Positions 1 through 8,555 are shown, counted from the first letter of the stretch. The stretch is DNA of 40,510 nucleotides from an uncultured Planctomycetales bacterium (GCA_937907525.1 CALCIB010000366.1:1-40510); one strand, 5' to 3'. Numbers and translations: made by a program. The notes: generated from the letters alone by a model not told the origin.

Positions 1-15
1 CCCCCGCAAGGGGGG
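1..15. terminator. GC hairpin cut by the window edge
   Basis: CCCCC and GGGGG arms enclose a GCAA loop at the first bases of the window, followed by GGAAGA. If the bases before the window are TTCC or similar, the stem extends to about 8 bp. It could be the end of a terminator or a palindromic repeat like the one at the other end of the window. The left side is missing, so the call is weak. Confidence 0.25.
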
Positions 16-66
16 AAGATTCGTTCAGGCCCCCAAAATCCGTGACGGTCAGCTTCATTCCTTCCT

Positions 67-91
67 CTCGGCGTCCTCGGCGTCTCGGCGG
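67..91. repeat. Short tandem repeat of CTCGGCGTC
   Basis: Two perfect 9-base units (67-75 and 76-84) are followed by a partial unit TCGGCGG. Read on the minus strand this gives the CGCCGAGACGCCGAGGACG type of sequence. From general experience such strings are often dispersed between genes in planctomycete genomes, but that cannot be tested here. It lies downstream of the DUF3179 gene and no gene is seen from 1 to 194. Confidence 0.4.
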
Positions 92-194
92 TTCCAATTC
101 GGCGCCCATCGACGCGCCGCGCGAGCCGGTTGGAACGACGCCGTCAAGAAGGGAGTCCGACGATCCCCTCGCAAACGCCTCCGGTCGCCGGTCT

Positions 195-1106
195 TCACGG
201 CCGGAGGACCGCCGCGGTCGTCGCGGCCGGCGGCTGGGCCGGAAGCGCGCCGGCCAGGAGCGTCGTGTCGGGATGGTCGGAGCGCCAGTCGTCCCAGGCC
301 GTGGTCCCGAGGCGGGCCGTCGTCGCCAGCGTCTTCCCCTTGAGGGGGCCGCTGAAGGCGGTCAGGCCCTCGCCACGGTCGACCCACAGGCTCTCGGTGT
401 CTCGGTCGTACAGGACGTGCCGATGGTTCATCGTGAAGCCGGACGAGCCCAGCACGACCCGACGACCGTCGATGCGGGCGTCGAACACGGCCACGTCCGG
501 CTTCCCGTCCGCCCCCGCGTTCGGATCGTGGCAGACCAGCCGCGGCTGGCCGTCGATCACGTCGTTGACCAGCAGGACCCGACACAGCACCAGCCTGGGG
601 TAGGCCCGGGCGCTTCGTCCCGTCGCCAGGCCGACGACGGCGGCGTCCTCCGGCATGTGACCCCAGACCTCGCCGCCGTCGGCCTCCACGTCGGGACGGT
701 CGATCGCGCGGACGACGTCGCGGCCGACCGGATCCCCGAGCGTCGCCGGGTCGCAATCGCCGGCGGCCAGCTTGAACCAGCGATGGCCCTCGCCGGTCTT
801 CCAGCCCGACCAGACCAAGAGGCTCGCCCCCTCCGTCCGCCGCCACGGCTCGGGCCGCTCGGCGCGCGAGACCGACGGGTAGATGTTCCGGTAGCCGATC
901 ACGGCGGTGGAGGCGACGGCGCGCTCCTCCGCCATCAGCAGCGACCATTCCCCCCACAGCCGACGACCCAGAAGGGCCGTCGCCGCGGCGAGGGCGAGAA
1001 TCAGCGCGGTCGTCGCCGACAGCCGCGCGAGATCCCGCGGCGGCGCCGCGTCGCCGACGCGGAGTTGCGAATCCAGTGAAGACGAGGCCGAGACGCGCGG
1101 CTGCAT
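195..1106 (-). CDS. Membrane-anchored DUF3179 domain protein
   Basis: A 303-residue protein with one hydrophobic segment near residues 30-46, so probably anchored with its bulk outside the cytoplasm. The C-terminal half, from about residue 155, has the DUF3179 pattern: VVGLATGRSARAYP, then a VND...GQPRLVCHDP stretch, then YDRDTESLW, GPLKGKTL and a final W-x2-W-x3-HPDT. Members more often have a CPLC-type motif where this one has CHDP, so only one cysteine (about residue 191) remains. The biochemical role of DUF3179 is unknown. The start at 1106 is chosen because GGAGGG lies 7 bases upstream. A longer frame to 1196 would begin inside the -35 box of the predicted promoter and lacks a ribosome-binding site. 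The gene is monocistronic as far as can be seen. Confidence 0.8.
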   Translation of the reverse strand: MQPRVSASSSLDSQLRVGDAAPPRDLARLSATTALILALAAATALLGRRLWGEWSLLMAEERAVASTAVIGYRNIYPSVSRAERPEPWRRTEGASLLVWSGWKTGEGHRWFKLAAGDCDPATLGDPVGRDVVRAIDRPDVEADGGEVWGHMPEDAAVVGLATGRSARAYPRLVLCRVLLVNDVIDGQPRLVCHDPNAGADGKPDVAVFDARIDGRRVVLGSSGFTMNHRHVLYDRDTESLWVDRGEGLTAFSGPLKGKTLATTARLGTTAWDDWRSDHPDTTLLAGALPAQPPAATTAAVLRP

Positions 1107-1167
1107 GGGAAGGCCCTCCAATGCCGTCCGGACGAACACGCGACCCGAAGATTGGAACTGTCGCGCC

Positions 1168-1196
1168 GTTATCCCAAAGGCCGGGCCCGCCGTCAA
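1168..1196 (-). promoter_or_regulatory. Sigma70-type promoter for the DUF3179 gene
   Basis: On the minus strand TTGACG (1196-1191), a 17-base spacer and GATAAC (1173-1168) precede the chosen DUF3179 start by about 60 bases. The -35 matches 5 of 6 and the -10 matches 4 of 6 consensus bases. Confidence 0.5.
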
Positions 1197-1227
1197 TCAG
1201 CAACTCCACGCGCTCCAAGATTTCTCG

Positions 1228-1241
1228 ACGTATTGATACGT
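1228..1241. promoter_or_regulatory. Perfect 6-2-6 palindrome upstream of the DUF3179 promoter
   Basis: ACGTAT-TG-ATACGT is an exact inverted repeat centred about 40 bases upstream of the -35 box of the DUF3179 promoter. It is less GC-rich than its surroundings. Its place and symmetry suit a dimeric regulator site, but no second copy was seen in the window. Confidence 0.3.
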
Positions 1242-1277
1242 TGAGACCGAGTCGCGACGGCGGCCTCGGCGCGCGAA

Positions 1278-1304
1278 ACGACCGCCGGGGGCGCCGGCGG
1301 TCGT
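1278..1304 (-). terminator. Strong stem-loop after fusA
   Basis: Arms ACGACCGCCGG (1278-1288) and CCGGCGGTCGT (1294-1304) form a perfect 11-bp stem with a 5-base loop, about 32 bases past the fusA stop. On the minus strand the stem ends in a short T run (GTCGTTTCG). This fits an intrinsic terminator with a weak U tract. Confidence 0.6.
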
Positions 1305-1335
1305 CTTGGGTTTCGAGTCGGAGGTTCGGTCGGGC

Positions 1336-3426
1336 TCAGGCCTTGGCGGTCGTCTTGGCCTCGGCCTGGACCTTCTTGACGATCTCCTCCTGGAACCGCG
1401 AGGGGAGCTTCTGGTACTTGAGGAACTCCATGCTGAAGCCCCCCTTCCCCTGGGTCATGCTCCGGAGGTCGTTGGAGTAGCCGAACATCTCGCTCAGGGG
1501 GACCTCGGCGGAGATCACGGTGTAGCCCGAGCGGCTCTCGGTGCCGAGGATCACGCCCCGCTTCGAGGAGAGGGCGCCGGTGACGGGGCCCTGGAACTCG
1601 GTGGGGATCTCCACCTCCACGAGCATGATCGGCTCCAGCAAGACCGGGTCGGCCTTGCGGAACGTCTCCCGGAAGCAGTCGCGGGCGCAGATCTCGAAGG
1701 CCATGGTCGAGGAGTCGACGTCGTGGTACGAGCCGTCCTCAAGGACCATCTGGACGCCCATGACCTCGTAGCCGGCGACCGGGCCCTTGTGCATCGACTC
1801 GCGGAAGCCCTTCTCCACCGAGGGGATGTACTCGGTGGGGATCCGGCCGCCGGTCACCTTGTTCTCGAAGACGAACGGCTCGGGGTTCTCCGGATCCAGC
1901 GGCACGAGCTTGCCGACGACGTGGGCGTACTGGCCCGAGCCGCCGGTCTGCTTCTTGTGCTTGTAGTTGAACGCCGTCTCGCGGGTCGGCGCCTCGCGAT
2001 AGCTCACCTTGGGCATGCCGACGGTGCAGTCGACCTTGTACTCGCGGCGGATCCGCTCGACGTAGATCTCCAGGTGCAATTCGCCCATCCCGGAGATGAT
2101 CGTCTCGCTGGTCTCCGGGTCGACGTGGACCCGGAACGTGGGATCCTCGCGCATGAACCGGTTGAGCGCCTTGGAGAGCTTGTCGTAGTCGGCCCGCTTG
2201 TGGGGGTTGATCGACAGGTCGATGACCGGCTCGGCGGCGTAGATGCTCTCCAGGGAGACGTTCGTCCCCTCGGCGCAGTAGGTGTCGCCGGTGGCGCACT
2301 CGACGCCCATGACGGCCACGATGTCGCCGGCCTCGGCGGCGTCGATGTCTTCCTTCTCGTCGGAGTGGACCCGGAGGATCCGGCTGATCCGCGACCGCTT
2401 CTTCTGGCGGGAGTTGTAGTAGAACGTCCCCTTGCGGAGCGTCCCCTGGTAGATCCGCATGTAGGTGACCTGGCCGAACGCCTCCTCGACCAGCTTGAAC
2501 GCCATGGCGACCAGGGGCGCGTCGGGCTCCGGCTTCAACTCGATCTCGGCCATCTCGGCGTCGTTGTCGTGGGCCTTCACCTCGCGGTCCAGCGGGCTGG
2601 GGAGGTAGCGGCAGACCGCGTCCAACAGCGGCTGAATCCCCTTGTTGCGGTACGCCGTGCCCACCATCACCGGGCAAAGCTGCTGGGCGATCGTACCGGC
2701 CCGGATCGTCTGGTGGATCAGGTCGAGCGGGACCTCCTGTTCCTCCAGGAGCAGTTCCATGACCTCGTCGGAGACCATGGAGAGCGCCTCCAGCATCCCC
2801 TGGCGGGCGCGGGCGGCCTCCTCGGCGAACTCGGCGGGGATCTCCTCGCGGCGGACCTCGGTCCCCTTGTCGCCGTCGAAGTAGATCGCCTTGCGGTCGA
2901 TCAGGTCGATGACGCCCTGGAAGTTGGACTCGGCCCCCATCGGGATCTGAAGCGGCAGCGTCGTCAGCCCGAGCTTGGATTCAAGCTGGCTGATGACGTT
3001 GGCGGGGTTGGCCCCGGTGCGGTCCATCTTGTTGATGAACGCGATCCGGGGAATGCTGTACCGCTTCATCTGGCGGTCGACGGTGATCGACTGCGACTGC
3101 ACCCCGGCCACCGCGCAGAGCACCAGCACCGCGCCGTCGAGGACGCGCAGCGACCGCTCGACCTCGACGGTGAAATCGACGTGGCCGGGGGTGTCGATGA
3201 TGTTGATGACGTTGTCGTTCCAGCGGACCGTGGTGGCGGCGGAGGAGATGGTGATCCCCCGCTCCTTCTCCAGCTCCATGCTGTCCATCACCGCCCCCTC
3301 GCCCTTGACCTCCTTGAGCATGTGGGTGCGGCCGGTGTAAAACAGCATCCGCTCGGTGAGCGTGGTCTTGCCCGAGTCGATGTGGGCCGAGATGCCGATG
3401 TTCCGCAGGCTTTGCAGGTTTTCCAT
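1336..3426 (-). CDS. fusA: Elongation factor G, mitochondrial-EFG1-like (spdEFG1) type
   Basis: A full-length 696-residue translational GTPase that moves tRNA and mRNA through the ribosome. The GTPase motifs are intact: AHIDSGKTT (14-22), ERGITI (55-60), DTPGH (78-82) and NKMD. Domains II-V follow, with the domain IV/V GKGGFSMEF stretch near the C-terminus. Two details differ from the common bacterial EF-G. The P-loop has Ser where AHIDAGKTT is usual, and switch I reads GAVMDSMELEKERGITI, as in mitochondrial EFG1. Spirochaetes, planctomycetes and deltaproteobacteria are known to carry such a form (spdEFG1), often beside a second EF-G copy. The gene stands alone, away from rpsL, rpsG and tuf, in keeping with that. 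It has its own promoter, a leader of about 220 bases and a terminator hairpin. Confidence 0.95.
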   Translation of the reverse strand: MENLQSLRNIGISAHIDSGKTTLTERMLFYTGRTHMLKEVKGEGAVMDSMELEKERGITISSAATTVRWNDNVINIIDTPGHVDFTVEVERSLRVLDGAVLVLCAVAGVQSQSITVDRQMKRYSIPRIAFINKMDRTGANPANVISQLESKLGLTTLPLQIPMGAESNFQGVIDLIDRKAIYFDGDKGTEVRREEIPAEFAEEAARARQGMLEALSMVSDEVMELLLEEQEVPLDLIHQTIRAGTIAQQLCPVMVGTAYRNKGIQPLLDAVCRYLPSPLDREVKAHDNDAEMAEIELKPEPDAPLVAMAFKLVEEAFGQVTYMRIYQGTLRKGTFYYNSRQKKRSRISRILRVHSDEKEDIDAAEAGDIVAVMGVECATGDTYCAEGTNVSLESIYAAEPVIDLSINPHKRADYDKLSKALNRFMREDPTFRVHVDPETSETIISGMGELHLEIYVERIRREYKVDCTVGMPKVSYREAPTRETAFNYKHKKQTGGSGQYAHVVGKLVPLDPENPEPFVFENKVTGGRIPTEYIPSVEKGFRESMHKGPVAGYEVMGVQMVLEDGSYHDVDSSTMAFEICARDCFRETFRKADPVLLEPIMLVEVEIPTEFQGPVTGALSSKRGVILGTESRSGYTVISAEVPLSEMFGYSNDLRSMTQGKGGFSMEFLKYQKLPSRFQEEIVKKVQAEAKTTAKA

Positions 3427-3576
3427 GGTCCGATTTACGTCTCAACGGTCGCCGGGAGGGTGGAACGCCCGCCCGCGGCCAGTTTTCACCACACGCCGAA
3501 CTCATCGAGACGGGAGGCCGCTCGATTCGTCTGTTCCAAAAACGAAACGGCGGCCGGGCGAGGGATAAGCGGGCGC

Positions 3577-3606
3577 GTCAGGCACGTCGGGCCGAGGCCG
3601 CCTGAC
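3577..3606 (-). promoter_or_regulatory. Stem-loop in the fusA leader
   Basis: GTCAGGC (3577-3583) and GCCTGAC (3600-3606) form a perfect 7-bp inverted repeat with a 16-base loop that can itself pair (GGCC). It lies between the predicted fusA promoter and the fusA start, so it would be in the 5' leader of the mRNA. A role in control is only a possibility. Confidence 0.3.
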
Positions 3607-3653
3607 ACGGGATCGGGAGATCCGGGAAGGCTCGCGAGCGCTCAAGACGAACC

Positions 3654-3681
3654 ATCCTATCAGCCCCCACCGACCCGTCAA
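3654..3681 (-). promoter_or_regulatory. Sigma70-type promoter for fusA
   Basis: TTGACG (3681-3676), a 16-base spacer and TAGGAT (3659-3654) on the minus strand. It lies in the 380-base gap between fusA and the gene starting at 3807. The -35 matches 5 of 6 and the -10 matches 4 of 6. The resulting leader is about 220 bases. Confidence 0.55.
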
Positions 3682-3719
3682 GGCGGATTCGCCCCCCGAA
3701 AACCGAATTGGCCCCCCTC

Positions 3720-3748
3720 TTGCGAACCGGACGCCGTCCGGCTAAACT
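3720..3748 (+). promoter_or_regulatory. Promoter with palindromic spacer for the DUF4132 unit
   Basis: TTGCGA (3720-3725), a 17-base spacer and TAAACT (3743-3748) stand about 58 bases before the start at 3807. Nearly all of the spacer is a perfect inverted repeat, CCGGAC-GCC-GTCCGG (3727-3741), which would suit a repressor site. Apart from this promoter, the fusA promoter and the leader hairpin, nothing else was seen in the gap 3427-3806. Confidence 0.4.
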
Positions 3749-3806
3749 CCCTGAACGCATCGATCGTACTCGACATTCGATCCAGTCTCCATCCGGGAGG
3801 CCCCCG

Positions 3807-4211
3807 ATGCCCGCGACCCTGACCGTCCGCGACGAGACGCCCGCCGGCGGCGTCATGCGAGAGTGGTCGTTGGAGTTCCTGGAGGAAACGATCACCGTCC
3901 GCGACCTGATCCGCGAACGCGTCTATCAGGAAGTCCAGGACCACAACGCCCGGGGCCGATCGGCCGAGCCGTACCACGGCCTCGTCCGGCCCGAGGCTTA
4001 CGAACGGGCCCTCAACGGCCCCGGGACCGACGCCAAGGCCCGCCCGATCGACTGGAGGAAACAATTCGACCGCGCCGTCGAGGCGTTCGAGGCGAACCAA
4101 GTCCTGATCTTGATCGACGACCGCCAGGCCGAATCGCTCGACCAGACCTTCACCATCGGCCCCCGCTCGGTCGTCACCTTCCTCCGCCTGACCCTGCTGG
4201 TGGGGGGCTGA
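3807..4211 (+). CDS. Small protein of unknown function, partner of the DUF4132 gene
   Basis: A 134-residue soluble protein with no signal peptide or membrane segment. The start is set by GGGAGG six bases upstream; a longer frame from 3708 begins upstream of the predicted promoter. The N-terminal third reads as a beta-rich stretch followed by a helix (TVRDLIRERVYQEVQDHN). Next come YHGLV and IDWRKQFDRAVEAFEANQ, then the hydrophobic strand VLILIDDRQ and a closing beta segment. The stop is 5 bases before the start of the DUF4132 gene, so the two are surely co-transcribed and probably act together. I do not recognise a named family; small genes of this look beside DUF4132 genes are a pattern I recall but cannot verify. 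Confidence 0.75.
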   Translation: MPATLTVRDETPAGGVMREWSLEFLEETITVRDLIRERVYQEVQDHNARGRSAEPYHGLVRPEAYERALNGPGTDAKARPIDWRKQFDRAVEAFEANQVLILIDDRQAESLDQTFTIGPRSVVTFLRLTLLVGG

Positions 4212-4216
4212 ACCCG

Positions 4217-6772
4217 ATGGGCCAGGACCAAAAGGCCGCGCCCGCCGACGACCTGGACGCGCTGATCGACGCCTTCCTCGCCGAAAAGCCGAAGAAGAAG
4301 CACGCGAACATTCTCCATGGGCTTGAAATGGAGGATACGGAGACCGGCGCGTCGCTCCTGGCGCTCGCCCCCGACGCCCGGGCCGAGGCCGTTCGACGCC
4401 TGCTGGATCGACTGGCCGAGTCCCTCCCTTACAGTGATGGGCGGCTCCCTCGCGGACTCGCCGTGCTGGCCTTGGGGGGTCTGCTCCGGCGCAAGCCCCC
4501 CCTGCCGGACGATACCTTGAAGGCCCTGCTCGGATGGATGACCGTCGCCAGCGCCAGCTACTTCGTGCTAAGCGTGAGCCCTCTGGCCGACGTCGCGTCC
4601 GTCCTTGAAGATCGAGCGCTCGCCGGATCGCTGGGGGAGGAACTGGGAGCCGGCGTCAAGGGCGTGATCCGCGCGCTGCGGGATAGACTGTACGACGACG
4701 CCGATTTCCGAAAGATCGGCGACCGATTGGGCGGCTTGATCGCGCGCGACCCCGGGGCGTGGCTCGTCCCCGGCGAGGCCTGGTCCGACGTCGCCCTCGC
4801 CGATTTGGCCGCGGCGGACGACGATCGCCGGGAAGCGTGGTCGGCCCTTCTGCGCTTTTGCCAGAAGGTCGACGGAGGCAAGCCGACCGCCCAATGGTTG
4901 CTGGAGGCCGAGGCGAGGGTCGAGGCCGTCGGCTTCGGCGACTTCAAGGAGCGGTTGCTGAAGTGGTTCCCGCTGGTCGACCGTCCCCGGACTCATCCCC
5001 ACGGTGACGGGCGGGGTTCACACATCGACGTCGTGCTCATACCCCACCACGCCAGGATGCTCAAGGGCCTGGCCTGGTCCGCGGGAATGCGGGCCGACCG
5101 CGACCTGGCGCGGGCGCTGGCCGCGCTGGCGATTTCGAGTTATCGCAAGGTGCCGGGCGTGGGGCCGCGGCTGGTCGCGCTGGGCAACGCGGCGGTCGTG
5201 GCTTTGGGGATGATGCCGGGATTGGACGCCGTGGGGCAACTGGCGCTCTTGAAGGTGAAGGTCAAGTTCGGCACGGCCCAACGGGGGGTGGGGAAGGCGC
5301 TCGACGTCGCCGCCGAGCGGGAGGGGCTGCCTCGCGACGAGGTCGAGGAGATGGCCGTCCCCGCCTACGGCATGGAGGAGGTCGGAAGGCGTCGGGAAGC
5401 GCTGGGGGATTACGTCGCCGAGGTCGTGGCCGAGGGTCGGGACGCCTCGCTTCGGTGGTCGCGGGCGGCCGACGGCAAGGCCCTCAAGTCGGTCCCCGCC
5501 GCCGTCAAGAAGGAACACGCCGACGAACTGAAGGAACTGCAAGCCGCGGTCAAGGACGTCGGCAAGATGCTGACCGCCCAGCGCGAGCGGATCGACGGCC
5601 TCTTCCTCCTGAGGAAGACCTGGCCGTTCGAGGCGTGGCGGGAGCGTTACCGCGATCACCCGTTGGTCGGCGTGATCGCCCGACGGCTGATCTGGCGGTT
5701 CGAGGCTGACGGCCGCGCGGTCGACGCCGCATGGCTCAACGGTCGGATGGTCGACGTGGACGACCGGCCGCTGGACGAACCGGGCGAGGGCTGGACGGTC
5801 GGCCTTTGGCATCCGATCGGGAAGACCGTCGAGGAGGTCACGGCCTGGCGCGACTGGCTCGACCGCCACCAGGTCCGCCAGCCGTTCAAGCAGGCGCATC
5901 GGGAGGTCTACGTCCTGACCGCCGCCGAGCGCGACAACACCCGCGTCTACTCCAACCGCTTCGCCGGACACGTCCTCCGCCAACACCAGTACCACGCCCT
6001 CTGCGCCGCGAGGGGATGGAAGGACCGCCTCCGGTTGATGGTCGACGACTCCTACCCGCCGACCTTCAAGGACGTCCCCGAGTGGGGCCTGCGCGCCGAG
6101 TTCTGGGTCGAGGGCGTCGGCGACGATCACGGAAGCGACACGACCGAATCCGGCGCGTATCTTCATTTATCGACCGATCAGGTCCGGTTCTACGAGATCG
6201 CCGCCGCCCAGCGCGAGGCCCACGCGGGCGGCGGCGGCTACTCGCCGGGTTGGAACGGCGGCCTCGACGCCGAGCCGGTCCCCCTGGAGCGGGTGCCGCC
6301 GCTGGTGCTGTCGGAAGTCTTGCGGGACGTCGACCTGTTCGTCGGCGTGGCGAGCGTCGGCAACGACCCGACCTGGGCCGACGGCGGCCCCGACGGCCGC
6401 CACGTCGCCTACTGGAACCGCTACAGCTTCGGCGATCTCTCCGCCAACGGCCAGACCCGCAAGGCCGTGCTGGAGCGCGTGGTCCCCCGACTGAAGATCG
6501 CCCCGCGCTGCTCGTTCAACGACAAGTTCCTGATCGTCAAGGGCGACCTGCGGACCTACAAGATCCACCTGGGCAGCGGCAACATTCTGATGGAGCCCAA
6601 CGACCAGTACCTCTGCATCGTCCCCAAGCGCTCCACCGCCGCCCCCGGCGACGGCGTCTTCCTCCCCTTCGAGGGCGACGCCACCCTCTCCGTCATTCTC
6701 AGCAAGGCCCTGCTCCTCGCCGACGACCGCAAGATCGCCGACCCGACCATCGTCAGCCAGATCCAAGGATAA
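4217..6772 (+). CDS. DUF4132 domain protein (MolR-like)
   Basis: An 851-residue cytoplasmic protein. The second half carries the DUF4132 pattern: WPFEAWRERYRDHPLVGVI (from about 468), RRLIWRF, then QPFKQAHREVYVLTAAE (about 555) and YSNRFAGHVLRQHQ. The extreme C-terminus has the conserved TYKIHLGSGNILMEPNDQYL block (about 780-800), a separate module in current family lists. The N-terminal half is alpha-helical and repeat-like, as in HEAT-type scaffolds, and has no WGR domain, unlike E. coli MolR/YehI. The function of this family is not established. The start at 4217 is taken because the upstream gene ends at 4211 and a G-rich Shine-Dalgarno-like run lies just before. An in-frame extension to 3863 would overlap that gene. 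Confidence 0.85.
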   Translation: MGQDQKAAPADDLDALIDAFLAEKPKKKHANILHGLEMEDTETGASLLALAPDARAEAVRRLLDRLAESLPYSDGRLPRGLAVLALGGLLRRKPPLPDDTLKALLGWMTVASASYFVLSVSPLADVASVLEDRALAGSLGEELGAGVKGVIRALRDRLYDDADFRKIGDRLGGLIARDPGAWLVPGEAWSDVALADLAAADDDRREAWSALLRFCQKVDGGKPTAQWLLEAEARVEAVGFGDFKERLLKWFPLVDRPRTHPHGDGRGSHIDVVLIPHHARMLKGLAWSAGMRADRDLARALAALAISSYRKVPGVGPRLVALGNAAVVALGMMPGLDAVGQLALLKVKVKFGTAQRGVGKALDVAAEREGLPRDEVEEMAVPAYGMEEVGRRREALGDYVAEVVAEGRDASLRWSRAADGKALKSVPAAVKKEHADELKELQAAVKDVGKMLTAQRERIDGLFLLRKTWPFEAWRERYRDHPLVGVIARRLIWRFEADGRAVDAAWLNGRMVDVDDRPLDEPGEGWTVGLWHPIGKTVEEVTAWRDWLDRHQVRQPFKQAHREVYVLTAAERDNTRVYSNRFAGHVLRQHQYHALCAARGWKDRLRLMVDDSYPPTFKDVPEWGLRAEFWVEGVGDDHGSDTTESGAYLHLSTDQVRFYEIAAAQREAHAGGGGYSPGWNGGLDAEPVPLERVPPLVLSEVLRDVDLFVGVASVGNDPTWADGGPDGRHVAYWNRYSFGDLSANGQTRKAVLERVVPRLKIAPRCSFNDKFLIVKGDLRTYKIHLGSGNILMEPNDQYLCIVPKRSTAAPGDGVFLPFEGDATLSVILSKALLLADDRKIADPTIVSQIQG

Positions 6773-6818
6773 CGCCGAGGCGCGTCATGCAGGCTGGATC
6801 GCGCCCCCGGCCACGGGA

Positions 6819-8555
6819 TCAATCTTCGTCCTCAACTCGGGCGCGTTCCCTGGCCATCGCGCGGCCGTAGTCTTCCAGGAGGCGGTACTTCCGTTCCCAG
6901 GTCGTGTACATGAAGCCGTCGACGCCCTTGACGCCCCGGGCGGCGGCGTTCCAGCGGGTGAAGCCGGAGAGGTCGTCGGCGTCGTAGTAGCCGGCGAGGA
7001 TCTGGCGATGGCCGCGGGCGGCGAAGAAGGCCAGGCTCTCGGCCGCCTTGCCGGAGTTCCAGTTGGCGATCGTCACCCGCGGCGGCAGGCCCAGCCAGGA
7101 GCCCTCCAGCGTGCCATTGACCAGGTAATAGGGACCGGCGACCGCGTTGTGCGTCGGGTCGAACATGTCCGACCAGACCGCGATCTCGCATCCGGGCGCG
7201 ACCTCGTCGAGGATCGCCACGCAGCGCCGGACGTTCTCGGCGAGGATCGCGCCGGGGGTCAGCTTGCGGTCCAGGCACGAGCGGTCCCAGTTGAGGCAGC
7301 GGATCTCGTCGTGGCTCATGAAGAAGGTCCGGGGCTGGAACAGGTCGCGGACCCGCCTGGCCTGATCGCGCAGAAGCTCCTCGACCTTGGGATCGCTGGG
7401 ACAACACATCACCTGCCCGCCGTGAACGGCGACCGGGTGATGCCAGCTTACGCGCAAGGTCTGGCCATCCTGGATCCGGCCGTCGGGCTTGACGCGGATC
7501 GGAGGCCCCTCGTGGGCGAAGGAGTATTCGCCCTCCCAGGGGACGCGGCCCAGCTCGGGGTCGGCGACCGGCTCGAAGTCGCGGCCCTCCTCGTAGGTCG
7601 TCTTACCGTCGTCGGACGTCACGACCAGCGGGCAGCCATCCCGGCGCAGGACGTTCGCGAGGCCCATCGGCTCGATCGCCACGTCGTCAATCCAGACCTT
7701 CCCCGCCGACGGCCCCCAAAGGCCGACGTAGGCGTTGACCCTGGATTGCTCCAGACTGTTGAATACGACGTCGACTTGCCTCCAGTCCTGGTCGCTGGCG
7801 ACGCCCCCCTCGAAGAACGTCAGCGCGCGGCCGCCCTCGCCGGTGCCGAGGACCAGCAGCCGGAAGCAGGAGGGATGGCGAAGGCCCTCGGTCTTGACCC
7901 AGGCCGAGAAGCGGTAGGCCCGATGGGGCTCGACGGCGATCGTTTGCATCGCGCGACGGTTCGGCGATTCGCCCTTCGCCTCCAGCCGGAGCGAGCGCTC
8001 GCCGGCGTGAACGACCGACTCGTCCGCGAACGAGCCCGCGCCGGGGTCGTCCTGGAAGGCGAAGCCGTCCATGCGGTCGCCGCGGCCCTCCTCCATGCCG
8101 CCGTTGCGGTAGAGGGGCTTGTCCGGCGGAACGAGCCGGGCCTCGCCGTCGCGGACGACGAACGGCGCGGCGGCGACGGGCATCCCCTCGGCGAGGTTGG
8201 GGTCGTGGGCCAGCAGACCCGACGAGTAGCCGATGGGGAAGACGGCCGGAATGATCTCGACGCCCGCCTTCTCGGCCGCCTCGCGGAGGCGGCGGACGTT
8301 GTCGAAGTAGTTGGGCGTCACCCGGTCGAGGACGTTGAGCTTGTAATCGGCCAGCATCAGGCCGTTGTAGCCGGCCTCCGCGGCGCGCCGAACCAGCGCG
8401 ATCAGATCGTCGGCGGCCGAATCGACCTGGAGGTTCGTGGCGGAGTAGACCCAGCGCCTGGCGTAGACCGGCGGCTCGGCCGCCGGCCGCGCGCGGGAGG
8501 CTCCCACGGGAAGGGTCGCGAACAACGCTCCGATCAACATCAATCGCTTCGACAT
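6819..8555 (-). CDS. Secreted TIM-barrel glycoside hydrolase-like protein with inserted jelly-roll domain
   Basis: A 578-residue exported protein with signal peptide MSKRLMLIGALFATLPVGA. The start at 8555 follows GGGGAGGAG by 4 bases. Residues about 30-130 look like the first strands of a (beta/alpha)8 barrel (YNGLMLADYKLNVLD; GVEIIPAVFPIGYS). Residues about 150-300 read as a beta-sandwich carbohydrate-binding module (NGGMEEGRGD..., WVKTEGLRH..., VWIDDVAIEP). Barrel strands resume from about 395 with TFFMSHDEIRCLNWDRSC, where D-E is a candidate acid pair, and end with DGFMYTTWERKY. The layout recalls GH20-like enzymes, but the family is not certain. It is the last gene of the RidA-SDR-SIS unit, 45 bases after the SIS gene. 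Confidence 0.65.
   Translation of the reverse strand: MSKRLMLIGALFATLPVGASRARPAAEPPVYARRWVYSATNLQVDSAADDLIALVRRAAEAGYNGLMLADYKLNVLDRVTPNYFDNVRRLREAAEKAGVEIIPAVFPIGYSSGLLAHDPNLAEGMPVAAAPFVVRDGEARLVPPDKPLYRNGGMEEGRGDRMDGFAFQDDPGAGSFADESVVHAGERSLRLEAKGESPNRRAMQTIAVEPHRAYRFSAWVKTEGLRHPSCFRLLVLGTGEGGRALTFFEGGVASDQDWRQVDVVFNSLEQSRVNAYVGLWGPSAGKVWIDDVAIEPMGLANVLRRDGCPLVVTSDDGKTTYEEGRDFEPVADPELGRVPWEGEYSFAHEGPPIRVKPDGRIQDGQTLRVSWHHPVAVHGGQVMCCPSDPKVEELLRDQARRVRDLFQPRTFFMSHDEIRCLNWDRSCLDRKLTPGAILAENVRRCVAILDEVAPGCEIAVWSDMFDPTHNAVAGPYYLVNGTLEGSWLGLPPRVTIANWNSGKAAESLAFFAARGHRQILAGYYDADDLSGFTRWNAAARGVKGVDGFMYTTWERKYRLLEDYGRAMARERARVEDED

Noticed and set aside
1306..3822. Long open frame (838 codons) on the plus strand across fusA
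   Set aside because: It is the antisense shadow of the well-conserved EF-G gene. In such GC-rich DNA the opposite strand stays open by codon bias, and the translation is low-complexity.
3863..4216. Extension of the DUF4132 frame upstream to 3863
   Set aside because: It overlaps the small upstream gene, which has a better ribosome-binding site. The extension is Arg/Pro-rich and unlike a folded protein.
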